From Pseudomonas sp. PIC25 (lineage in GTDB: Bacteria; Pseudomonadota; Gammaproteobacteria; Pseudomonadales; Pseudomonadaceae), in the NCBI RefSeq assembly GCF_002286785.1, contig NZ_MUJY01000142.1:1-64000 (forward strand): DNA of 64,000 nucleotides, written 5' to 3'. The stretch's first letter is position 1. Every line of letters starts with the position of its first letter. Below, in pieces: positions 46,323-54,914 of the stretch. The notes beneath the pieces are model-generated. The model saw nothing but the letters and a program-made list of their open reading frames with translations. It had not been told where the DNA came from and searched no databases. The translations under genes were made by a program, and so were the position numbers.

Positions 46323-46409
46323 CTTCTTATTCCTTTCCGTTGGAACACTCTTGGAGAGAGCATTGGGGAAAGGAAAAGTGCTGGCTGTCTGACGAATGGC
46401 TCACTCACG

Positions 46410-47126
46410 TTACAGAGCCCTCGACGCCTTGAAGGTCAAGGCTCCGTCGCAGTAGCGGTTGAAGCCCGAATAGGCCGCGCATTCCAGGGCGCTCAGGCTG
46501 GAGTCGGAATAGCTGAGGTTGAGGTCGAAGCCGAGCCAGGGGCGCACCAGGTTGATCGACCAGTCGTTGAAGACCCGCACGTTGCGCCCGTTGCCGACGC
46601 CCACCGGGTTGTCCAGGGCGTGGTTGCCGTACTTGAGCGTGACGCTGAAACCGAGGTCGTCCTGCAGGTCGAGATCAGCCAGCAGGGTGCGGTCCGAACG
46701 GCCGGGATCGAGGCTGAACGCCGCACCCAGGCGGCTGCCGAACACCGACAGGCCGGCGTAGTACTCCTCGACATTGCGTTGGCTGAGCGTCGGGTAGCTG
46801 TGCAGCAGTGCGCCCAATTCATAGCCGAAGCGCTCGTCGAGCGGCTGCTTGAAGCCGGTATAGCTGTCCAGCTTGATCATCTTGCCTTCGGTCGGATCGA
46901 GATTGGCGGCCCACTGGCCGAAGTACCAGCCGCTGGTGTGGGTCACGTCGAGCCCGCCGTGGGCGAGGGTGCCGCTGTTCGGTTGCACCAGCCCCTGGGC
47001 CATGCTGCGCGGCGGCGCATAGCTCATCTTGAGCTCATAGTCGCCCAGCTCGCGCTCGACCGGCTGGTTCACCGCTGCCGCGCAACCGGCGAGCAGCGGA
47101 AGGATCAAAAGCACATGACGAATCAC
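46410..47126 (-). CDS. TorF-family porin-like outer membrane lipoprotein
   Basis: A 238-residue protein starting at GTG 47126 with AAGGAG about ten bases upstream. It has a lipoprotein-type signal (LLILPLLAGC). The mature part is made of alternating beta strands with aromatic ends, as in TorF/Gcw_chp proteins: GLDVTHTSGWYFGQWAANLD, FGYELGALLHSYP and GLSVFGSRLGAAFS, ending FNRYCDGALTFKASRAL. A lipobox is unusual for this family and the cysteine may simply be coincident. Confidence 0.72.
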   Translation of the reverse strand: MIRHVLLILPLLAGCAAAVNQPVERELGDYELKMSYAPPRSMAQGLVQPNSGTLAHGGLDVTHTSGWYFGQWAANLDPTEGKMIKLDSYTGFKQPLDERFGYELGALLHSYPTLSQRNVEEYYAGLSVFGSRLGAAFSLDPGRSDRTLLADLDLQDDLGFSVTLKYGNHALDNPVGVGNGRNVRVFNDWSINLVRPWLGFDLNLSYSDSSLSALECAAYSGFNRYCDGALTFKASRAL

Positions 47127-47521
47127 GTCGCACACTCCTTCAGTGAAACAGGAGTGGCCTGTCACGCGGCCCCGGAGCCTGCGCGGCGGAAGTGCCGGCG
47201 CGTCTGGCATGCGGCCCGCGCCCATGCCCCCGGCCCGTTTTTAACAGCTACCGGCGTTCGGCTGAACCGCCATTCGTCCCGCAGGGGACTGTTCGTCGGT
47301 TTTCGTCCTTGCCTTGCTCGAGACGAACCCCAGAGGCGAATTTATTCGCCTGTTTGTCAACCTTGGACGAATAAATCCGGGCGGAGCTGCGCTAGGCGAA
47401 TGAATTCAATCGGACAGCGGCGCCGAGCCATCCTCTTCGTCATGGAATCTTTCATCCGCAATAGCGGCCCGCTCTGGCGCTGTCCGGTAGAATGCGCGGC
47501 TCGCAGGCGAGGTAATGACGA
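47127..47521. other. Gene-free intergenic region
   Basis: The 395 bases separate divergent genes. Apart from the REP units at 47334-47406 there is no supported gene. The promoter of the CvfB-like gene should lie in the last 100 bases. Confidence 0.5.
47334..47406. repeat. Degenerate REP units, GCGAATTTATTCGC type
   Basis: GGCGAATTTATTCGCC near 47335, then GGACGAATAAATCCGG and GGCGAATGAATTC. The units are imperfect copies of the type seen at 44320, 52240 and 62520. Confidence 0.6.
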
Positions 47522-48358
47522 ATGGCGTTGATCGGGCGGTTCAATTCTTTACAGGTGGTCAAGCACACCGATTTCGGGCTCTACCTGGATGGCGGTGCGG
47601 AGGGCGAGATTCTTCTGCCCAAGCGCTACATATCCAAGGAGCAGCCGAGCGAGATCGGCGACTGGTTGAACGTGTTCGTCTATCTGGACAGCGACGACCG
47701 GCCTATCGCCACCACCGAGAAGCCCAAGGTGCAGGTCGACGGGTTCGCCAGCCTGAAGGTGGTGGAGATCAATCGCATCGGCCTGTTTCTCGACTGGGGG
47801 TTACCGAAGGACTTGCTGCTGCCGCATTCGGAAGAGAAGCGGCCGCTGCAGGTCGGCGACTACTGCGTGGTGCATGTCTACCTGGACCGTCGGACCCGCC
47901 GCATCACTGCCACTGCCCGGCTGGATCGCTATCTCGACAAGACGCCGCCCCACTACAAGACCGGTCAGGCGGTGGACCTGCTGGTGGTGGAGCCCACGCC
48001 CATGGGCTTCAAGGCGATCATCGAAGGGAAGCACTGGGGGCTGATCCATCGCAACGAGGTATTCAAGTTCCTCCGAGGCGGCATGCAGGAAAAGGGCTTC
48101 ATCAAGGAAGTGCGCGCCGACGGCAAGATCAGCCTGAGCCTGCAGCCGATCGGCCAGGTGGCGGTAAGCGGCCTCGGCGAGCGGATCATGCAGGAGCTGC
48201 GCACCAATGGCGGTTCGTTGCCGCTCGGCGACAAGAGCCCGCCGGAGACCATCAGCCGGTTGTTCGGTGTCAGCAAGGGCACCTTCAAGAAGGCCATCGG
48301 TGGTCTCTACAAGCAGGGGCTGATCATGATTCGTGAGGATCGTATCGAGCTGATTTGA
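47522..48358 (+). CDS. CvfB-family S1-domain RNA-binding protein
   Basis: A 278-residue protein built of three S1-type beta barrels and a C-terminal winged helix, the layout of CvfB/YitL. The first S1-like unit has TDFGLYLDGGAEGEILLPKR, the second RIGLFLDWGLPKDLLLPHSE. The C-terminal GVSKGTFKKAIGGLYKQGLI is the winged helix. It is a cytoplasmic nucleic-acid-binding regulator in other bacteria; its target here is unknown. Confidence 0.9.
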   Translation: MALIGRFNSLQVVKHTDFGLYLDGGAEGEILLPKRYISKEQPSEIGDWLNVFVYLDSDDRPIATTEKPKVQVDGFASLKVVEINRIGLFLDWGLPKDLLLPHSEEKRPLQVGDYCVVHVYLDRRTRRITATARLDRYLDKTPPHYKTGQAVDLLVVEPTPMGFKAIIEGKHWGLIHRNEVFKFLRGGMQEKGFIKEVRADGKISLSLQPIGQVAVSGLGERIMQELRTNGGSLPLGDKSPPETISRLFGVSKGTFKKAIGGLYKQGLIMIREDRIELI

Positions 48359-48361
48359 GCC

Positions 48362-48937
48362 TCAGCCGCCGAACAAGTCCCCCTGATCCTGCTCATCGCC
48401 GGCATAGCTGAGGCGGCTGTCTTCGACCCGCGCCGCCGAGGTGTAGGGATGGACGATGGCGGTGTGCGGGTCTTGGATGTGGATGACCTCGATACCCCGC
48501 ACCTTCAGCACGTCGGCGATCAGTGAGCGGTGGCAGCGCCACCAGAGCAGCTCGGCGCACATCATCGCGGTAGGCTGGGCGCTGGCGAGCGTCAGCAGTT
48601 CGTCGAGCCCGGCGGCGAACTCGGCGCTGGCCAGATGATCGGCATAGCCCCGGAAGGAGCTGTTGCGCCAGACCGTGTTCGGCGAGTCGGGCCGTGGCCG
48701 GCGGCGGCCGCCCAGCGCCGGTAGCCAGCGGTAGGCGATGCCGTGCTCGGCCAGACCGTCGCGCAGCGCCGCTTCGGCGAACTGCGGCAGCCGCCGCGAA
48801 CCCGGAAAGCGGCGCACGTCGGCCAGCCCGCGAATGCCGTAGTCGGCGAGCAGGCGGATGAATTCCTCCAAGGAGCGGGTCGAGTGGCCGATGGTCCAGA
48901 TCCGTTCCGGTTGTCCTGTCGTTGGGTGCATGTTCAT
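48362..48937 (-). CDS. DUF488 family protein
   Basis: A 191-residue protein with the DUF488 start IWTIGHSTRSLEEFIRLLAD, the LADVRRFPGSRRLPQF loop and the cysteine-containing MMCAELLWWRCHRSLIADVL. Biochemical role unknown. It overlaps the upstream DUF2945 gene by 4 bases, suggesting joint expression. Confidence 0.88.
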   Translation of the reverse strand: MNMHPTTGQPERIWTIGHSTRSLEEFIRLLADYGIRGLADVRRFPGSRRLPQFAEAALRDGLAEHGIAYRWLPALGGRRRPRPDSPNTVWRNSSFRGYADHLASAEFAAGLDELLTLASAQPTAMMCAELLWWRCHRSLIADVLKVRGIEVIHIQDPHTAIVHPYTSAARVEDSRLSYAGDEQDQGDLFGG

Positions 48938-49146
48938 TCGATCTTCTTCAGCGCGGTTTCCTTGTGCATGGCCAAGTGGCCGGTCTTGTCGCTTGTCACT
49001 TCGTACTGCGGCTCCTCTTCGCTGGCATGCCGGGTGCGTCCGCGAAACTCGATCTCGCGGGTGTGGACCCGGGTTATCCGGCCTTCGATCCAGCCGGCCT
49101 CGGAGTTCCAGCGCACGGCGTCACCGACCTTGAAGCGTGTAGACAT
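48934..49146 (-). CDS. DUF2945 (HVA1 TUDOR-like) small protein
   Basis: A 70-residue protein (ATG 49146) with the pattern RFKVGDAVRWNSEAGWIEGR and PQYEVTSDKTGHLAMHKETA, matching DUF2945, a small TUDOR-like beta-barrel family. A GGAGGAACGAC ribosome-binding site precedes the start. It is coupled to the DUF488 gene. Confidence 0.85.
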   Translation of the reverse strand: MSTRFKVGDAVRWNSEAGWIEGRITRVHTREIEFRGRTRHASEEEPQYEVTSDKTGHLAMHKETALKKIE

Positions 49147-49367
49147 GGTCGTTCCTCCTTCCTGCACGGGTTCTTTTTTCTGACCCTTCCACCGGCGAAT
49201 GAATCCCCTTCGGCAATGGCCGATCCAGCGCGCCCGAGGCGTCCGCCTCGCTAGAACTCGTCGGAATAGGGCCTGTCACCTTGAAAGAGGCAACCCATCA
49301 ACGACAAGGCTTTGCCAGCGGGCCCAAGCCTTCTGGTTACCGGCCAAGCGAAGAGGTGAACCCGACC

Positions 49368-50000
49368 ATGCATACCCCCAACCAGACGACCCCCGGTCTC
49401 GATGGCCAATCCCGTGGCGGCACTTCGAGGGAGGCGCTGACCGAAGAACTGCAGGACAAGGCGAAACAAGCGACGGAAGAGGTGAAAGTCCAGGGCAAGG
49501 AGCAGTTGGACCGATACCGCGAGACGGCTGCCGATGAACTCGACCGGGTGGCCCAGGGCGCCCGCGCCGCCGCCTCCGAACTGGAGCGCCAGGACGACGC
49601 GTTCCTTTCCCACTACGTTGCCGATATCGCCGGCAGCCTCGGCCGGCTGGCCGACAACCTGCGCGGCAAGAGCGCTGACACCTTGTTCCGCGAGGCCAGC
49701 CAACTGGCCCGGGACAACCCGGCGCTGTTTATCACCGGCAGCATCGCCCTCGGCTTCGGCCTGACGCGTTTCGCCCGTGCTTCCGGCAGGCGTGATACGG
49801 ACGAGCGGAGCAGCGGCATGTCCGGCACCGGCACGCCCACCAGCGCCATGGGCGCCAGTTCCGGCAGCCGGCCGGCGCCCGGTTCGTCGGGCTACAGCAG
49901 CCCGGCAACCCCCTCGGACAACGCCTCGACCTTCGCCAATGCATCCTGCTGCCCACCCGGCCGGGGCGATGGAAAAACCAGCAACGGAGGAACCCACTGA
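49368..50000 (+). CDS. Helical stress-type protein of an ElaB-like operon
   Basis: A 210-residue protein (ATG 49368, AGGTG upstream). Residues 25-75 form an amphipathic coiled coil (EELQDKAKQATEEVKVQGKE), followed by a hydrophobic helix (NPALFITGSIALGFGLTRFA) and a long disordered Ser/Gly/Pro tail. The form resembles nutrient-deprivation-induced proteins and membrane-anchored ElaB relatives. It is the first of three overlapping genes. Confidence 0.72.
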   Translation: MHTPNQTTPGLDGQSRGGTSREALTEELQDKAKQATEEVKVQGKEQLDRYRETAADELDRVAQGARAAASELERQDDAFLSHYVADIAGSLGRLADNLRGKSADTLFREASQLARDNPALFITGSIALGFGLTRFARASGRRDTDERSSGMSGTGTPTSAMGASSGSRPAPGSSGYSSPATPSDNASTFANASCCPPGRGDGKTSNGGTH

Positions 50001-50440
50001 TGAGCCAGACGCAACCCCGTCAATTCGATAGTGCCCGTCGCCAGCCAGCTCGTAGCCAACCGGAGGATTCGCATTCCGTCACCGGCCTGTTGCACCAGCT
50101 CGGCCGGGAGGTGCCTCTGCTCTTCACCAAGGAACTGGCGCTGGCCAAGTCCGAAATCACCTCGTCCATTCACGCCACCAAGGCCGGAATCGCCAGCGTG
50201 GCCAGCGGCGGCGCAGTGCTCCTGGCCGGCTTCATCATCCTGCTGCAGGCCGCGGTCTATGGGCTTTCCCAGGTGGTACAGCCATGGTTGGCGGCCTTGA
50301 TCGTCGGTGCCGTGGTGGTCGTCGTCGGCCTGGCCATGGTGCAGGCCGGCAAGAAGAAGCTCGAGCCGTCCGCCTTCACTCCCGACCGAACCCTGCACGC
50401 CTTGCAGAAGGATCAGGAAGCCATTCGGAGGAACGCCTGA
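50000..50440 (+). CDS. Holin-X family (DUF1469) membrane protein
   Basis: A 146-residue protein with two adjacent membrane helices (about 68-92 and 97-117) after a helix with LGREVPLLFTKELALAKSEI. This is the pattern of the Phage_holin_3_6 / YqjE group. The genes of this group commonly lie with DUF3618/ElaB genes. ATG overlaps the previous stop by one base. Confidence 0.85.
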   Translation: MSQTQPRQFDSARRQPARSQPEDSHSVTGLLHQLGREVPLLFTKELALAKSEITSSIHATKAGIASVASGGAVLLAGFIILLQAAVYGLSQVVQPWLAALIVGAVVVVVGLAMVQAGKKKLEPSAFTPDRTLHALQKDQEAIRRNA

Positions 50441-51171
50441 TGAGTACGCAAAGCCGAATCGCCGCCGAGGCGCAGAAGGACCCGGAAACCCTGGAAAGGG
50501 AAATCGACCAGCAGCGCGAGTCCATCAGCAGCATCGTCCACGAGCTGGAGAACAAACTGTCGCCCGGCGAACTGCTGGACCGGGCGTTGCGCTATGCCAA
50601 GGGCAACGGCGGGGAGTTCTTCGGCAATCTCGGTGAGACCGTCAAGGCCAACCCGGTGCCGACCCTGCTCACTGCGCTGGGGCTGACCTGGCTGATGATG
50701 GGGCAGAACCGCTCGGCACCCGCGTCGGGCCATGCCAGCCTGTCGGGCCAAGCCGCCGGTGCCAAGCGCCAGGCTCAACATCTGAAGGACAAGGCGGGCC
50801 AGTTGCGTGACGAACTGGGCAGCAACTGGGACTCCACCCGGCAGCGACTGAGCGACTCCAGCCACCAGGCTGCCGATACCCTGCGTCATCAGGCCGAGCG
50901 TGCCCGTGATGGTGTGGAGCACATGCTCGCCGAGCAGCCGTTGGCGCTGGGAGCCATCGGTATTGCCGTGGGCGCGCTGTTGGGGGCCGCCTTGCCGCCG
51001 ACCCGCGAGGAAGATCGCCTGCTGGGCGAAACCAGCGACCGGGTGACCGACAAGGCCAAGGCGCTGGCCGAGGAAGGCTACGCCAAGGCCAGCGAGGTCA
51101 GCCAGGAGCTGAGCCGGGAGGTGGCCGATCGGGTCCGGCAGGATGGTCGGACCCATAGCGGAATCCAGTAG
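50440..51171 (+). CDS. DUF3618 / ElaB-like membrane protein
   Basis: A 243-residue protein with an N-terminal DUF3618 segment (LEREIDQQRESISSIVHELE, then NKLSPGELLDRALRYAKGNG), a membrane helix near 75-90 and a C-terminal hydrophobic anchor (PLALGAIGIAVGALLGAALP). The middle is a charged coiled coil. ElaB-type proteins bind ribosomes at the membrane in stationary phase; that role is only an analogy here. It ends the three-gene operon. Confidence 0.85.
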   Translation: MSTQSRIAAEAQKDPETLEREIDQQRESISSIVHELENKLSPGELLDRALRYAKGNGGEFFGNLGETVKANPVPTLLTALGLTWLMMGQNRSAPASGHASLSGQAAGAKRQAQHLKDKAGQLRDELGSNWDSTRQRLSDSSHQAADTLRHQAERARDGVEHMLAEQPLALGAIGIAVGALLGAALPPTREEDRLLGETSDRVTDKAKALAEEGYAKASEVSQELSREVADRVRQDGRTHSGIQ

Positions 51172-51374
51172 TCCGCAGGTGCCCGCGGTCGGGTCGCATG
51201 ATTCGATCGCGGCGCCATCCGCTCTATCTCGCGGTATGGGTTGCATTTTTTATGTGACGTGGGTCTCGCGATTTGCACGTCCGACGAATGCCCAGTCTTG
51301 CGAAATGCACGATGGCAAGAGTGAAGCTATTTTATAAGTATTTGATTTTTAAAGAATTGTTTTTTGAGAAAAAT

Positions 51375-51390
51375 TGGCACGGAGCCTGCT
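51375..51390 (+). promoter_or_regulatory. Near-consensus sigma-54 promoter
   Basis: TGGCACGGAGCCTGCT matches TGGCACGG exactly, with GC ten bases after GG. An A/T-rich tract lies upstream (51320-51374). Predicted start near 51402, 33 bases before the ATG of the DUF3509 gene. The rest of 51172-51374 has no gene. Confidence 0.7.
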
Positions 51391-51434
51391 CCTAGGGATA
51401 CGCACGGAATTCAACTGCCTATCCGGAGCTCAAG

Positions 51435-51710
51435 ATGAAACAAGCATTCGAAAGAGTTGCCGCCGCATTCCCCGATTTCAAACTGGCCACTCAGCCCCGA
51501 CCCGATGGGTATTACCTGCTGGTGCTGCAACGCCAGGACGGCAAGGAACTCAAGCGGGCCGTCCCTTCGACGCAGTTCAGTGCGCCGGAGCGGGTGGACT
51601 GGCTGATCAGCGCCATCCGCCGCGACCTGGCCCAGGAAGCCGGGCTGCCGCCGCCGTCGGTCACTACGCTGCAGAGCCAGAGCCGTTCCTGCCTGCCGAC
51701 CTACCTGTGA
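51435..51710 (+). CDS. DUF3509 family protein
   Basis: A 91-residue protein of the DUF3509 kind, common and multicopy in Pseudomonas: FPDFKLATQPRPDGYYLLVL, then LKRAVPSTQFSAPERVDWLI. Function unknown. It is a monocistronic unit with a sigma-54 promoter just upstream and a strong terminator just downstream, so expression probably answers to nitrogen or another enhancer-binding activator. Confidence 0.8.
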   Translation: MKQAFERVAAAFPDFKLATQPRPDGYYLLVLQRQDGKELKRAVPSTQFSAPERVDWLISAIRRDLAQEAGLPPPSVTTLQSQSRSCLPTYL

Positions 51711-51716
51711 GTTTCG

Positions 51717-51749
51717 AAAACCCGGAAAAGCCTGCTTTTCCGGGTTTTT
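51717..51749 (+). terminator. Rho-independent terminator of the DUF3509 gene
   Basis: A 14-base stem AAAACCCGGAAAAG / CTTTTCCGGGTTTT with a CCTG loop and a final T run, six bases past the stop codon. Confidence 0.9.
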
Positions 51750-51842
51750 CCATGGGCTTCCCGGCGCACGCTTCGGTTCTTCAGCGAACCTTGCCGTCCG
51801 GCAAGGGCCTAAAAAGAACAGTTGCCAAACGGAGGACGCACC

Positions 51843-51956
51843 ATGCAAGGCGATGACGACGAGGTCGTCGATCGGCCGCCTACCGATGCCGATGACGACC
51901 AGCTGGATGAGGCGCTGGAGGAAACCTTTCCGGCCAGCGATCCGATCTCTCCTTGA
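51843..51956 (+). CDS. 37-residue acidic protein with the TFPASDP motif
   Basis: A short frame translated as an acidic peptide with DDDQLDEALEETFPASDPIS at its C-terminal end. The LDEALEETFPASDP motif is recurrent in tiny proteins across proteobacteria, so I think it is a real gene. A GGAGG lies 9-10 bases before the ATG. Function unknown. Confidence 0.65.
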   Translation: MQGDDDEVVDRPPTDADDDQLDEALEETFPASDPISP

Positions 51957-52009
51957 GACTTGGCAGCTTCGCACCGCGGAGCTGCTTTTTTTTGAAGGGT
52001 AGGGGAGCT

Positions 52010-52262
52010 GGGCGAATTTATTCGTCTGGCGGAGCGGAATTTGGGCGAATGAATCGCCTTACGCGGGAGTAACGGGGGGTACGGATTGCCCCCTCTCCCC
52101 GCTGGGGAGAGGGTGGGGGTGAGGGGGCGGAGCTGGGGCGGACACTTCCCCTTAAACCACCCACAGCTCTGCTGACGAAGCTGCCCTGTAACACCATTCG
52201 CCAGCAGAGCTGACTCCTACATAAAAAGCCATCGGTGGGGCGAATTTATTCGCTCCACCCAT
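52010..52262. repeat. REP and palindrome cluster upstream of lasB
   Basis: GGGCGAATTTATTCGTC at 52011, GGGCGAATGAATCGCC near 52042, the CCCTCTCC...GGGGAGAGGG palindrome at about 52090-52112, CGCCAGCAGAGCTGACTCCTAC near 52200, and GGGGCGAATTTATTCGC near 52238. No gene lies between 51957 and 52509. Confidence 0.7.
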
Positions 52263-52301
52263 CTCTCGCCTGCTGGCATCTTGCAGCTATATTCATCGAA
52301 T

Positions 52302-52314
52302 TGACATGATGTCA
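52302..52314. promoter_or_regulatory. Dyad upstream of lasB
   Basis: TGACATGATGTCA is a 13-base near-perfect palindrome about 200 bases before the lasB ATG. It does not match the CT-N12-AG form of LasR/RhlR boxes. It could be a regulator-binding site; this is inference. Confidence 0.25.
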
Positions 52315-52509
52315 TTGCAAATGTGCTGCCATTTGTCAGGAAAATCCTACTTCCCGTTACTTTCTTTCAACTCCTGCCTATACATAACAACTCAATTCGG
52401 CCGAAGGTGATGCGGTTACCGCCGGTCATCGAGGCTGAAAGGGGCTCCGTCGTCCAAAAGGGGGCGGGGCAAATCTCGGAGCGACCCTCCGATTTCAGGA
52501 GAAATCTAG

Positions 52510-54027
<1,518 letters not shown>

Positions 54028-54081
54028 GGGGGAGCGAGCGGGCGGAGGCATCTGCCTTCGCCCGCTCGTTCGGACGGGGAA

Positions 54082-54261
54082 CTACTTCTTGCCGAGCTTG
54101 AGCTGCCGGGTACCGGTCCAGACCTGGCCGCTGACGCCGCCGGCGATCTCCTGGATCGTACCGCCCGACTGGAGGAAGGCGGCCACCTGCGCTTCGATGG
54201 ATTCGCGGGTTTCGACGGCGGGTTCCTGTTTCGGTTTGCTGTTCGAGCCTTTGATGCGCAT
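54082..54261 (-). CDS. Small SutA-like protein
   Basis: A 59-residue protein (ATG 54261) with MRIKGSNSKPKQEPAVE followed by IEAQVAAFLQSGGTIQEIAG. The FLxxGGxIQEI segment resembles the C-terminal part of SutA, the RNA polymerase-binding regulator of Pseudomonas, but the long acidic N-terminus of SutA is missing. It is convergent with lasB and downstream of cspA. Function not known. Confidence 0.6.
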   Translation of the reverse strand: MRIKGSNSKPKQEPAVETRESIEAQVAAFLQSGGTIQEIAGGVSGQVWTGTRQLKLGKK

Positions 54262-54300
54262 GGCTGTTTCTCCTTGCCTGGGGGAATGGTGGAACCCCAA

Positions 54301-54330
54301 ATAAAAAAACCGGCCCCGGGGCCGGTTCTT
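54301..54330 (-). terminator. Terminator of cspA
   Basis: A perfect inverted repeat AACCGGCCCC / GGGGCCGGTT followed on the minus strand by TTTTTTTATT. It sits 15 bases past the cspA stop. Confidence 0.85.
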
Positions 54331-54344
54331 TTGTCGGAGGACGG

Positions 54345-54554
54345 TCAGATCACCTGAACGTCATCGGCTTGCATGCCTTTCTGGCCTTTCACGGCCACGA
54401 AGGAAACCTGTTGGCCTTCCTGCAAGCTCTTGAAGCCGGTGCTCTGGATGGAGCGGTAGTGAACGAACAGATCGGGACCGCTCTCGGGGGTGATGAAGCC
54501 GAAGCCTTTTTCATCGTTGAACCACTTGACGGTACCGGTTTGGCGATTGGACAT
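54345..54554 (-). CDS. cspA: CspA-family cold-shock protein
   Basis: A 69-residue single OB-fold RNA/DNA chaperone. RNP1 KGFGFI and RNP2 LFVHY are both present ([20 protein letters not shown]). The ATG at 54554 is preceded by AAGGAG. A 5' gap of about 150 A/T-rich bases is compatible with the long leader known for cold-shock genes. Confidence 0.95.
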   Translation of the reverse strand: MSNRQTGTVKWFNDEKGFGFITPESGPDLFVHYRSIQSTGFKSLQEGQQVSFVAVKGQKGMQADDVQVI

Positions 54555-54914
54555 GAGTGTCTCCTTGGACAAAGTGAACACGGTCTGGAAAAGCCCAGGC
54601 CGGACTGAGTGCAAAGAGAGTGAAACCGATGGACGTTGGATCGAAATCTAAGCAGCTCGGTGACGCATGCAACACAGTGGGGACTACCATACGCGCCTAC
54701 TTGGCGATTACCTAATCTTTTCTTTTTTATTTTCCGGATGGTCTTTCGTCCCGCAACCGTGCCGCCGGTTCTCGGGGCCGTTTAAGTGAACTCTCCACGG
54801 CGCAACCACTCCCAACTCTCAGAACACCATCGTCCTCGCCAGGCACGAATCTCGGGCATGCCTGCAGCGGCAGTGGACGCACTCGGCCCGGCATCGAACG
54901 GCAAGGGGAGCGCG
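54555..54914. other. Intergenic region with cspA leader
   Basis: The gap holds the likely cspA 5' leader and promoter (an A/T-rich run TCTTTTCTTTTTTATTTTCC near 54716 is notable) and the promoter of the Rieske oxidoreductase. No gene is seen; a 43-codon upstream extension of the oxidoreductase frame is open but looks non-coding. Confidence 0.4.
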
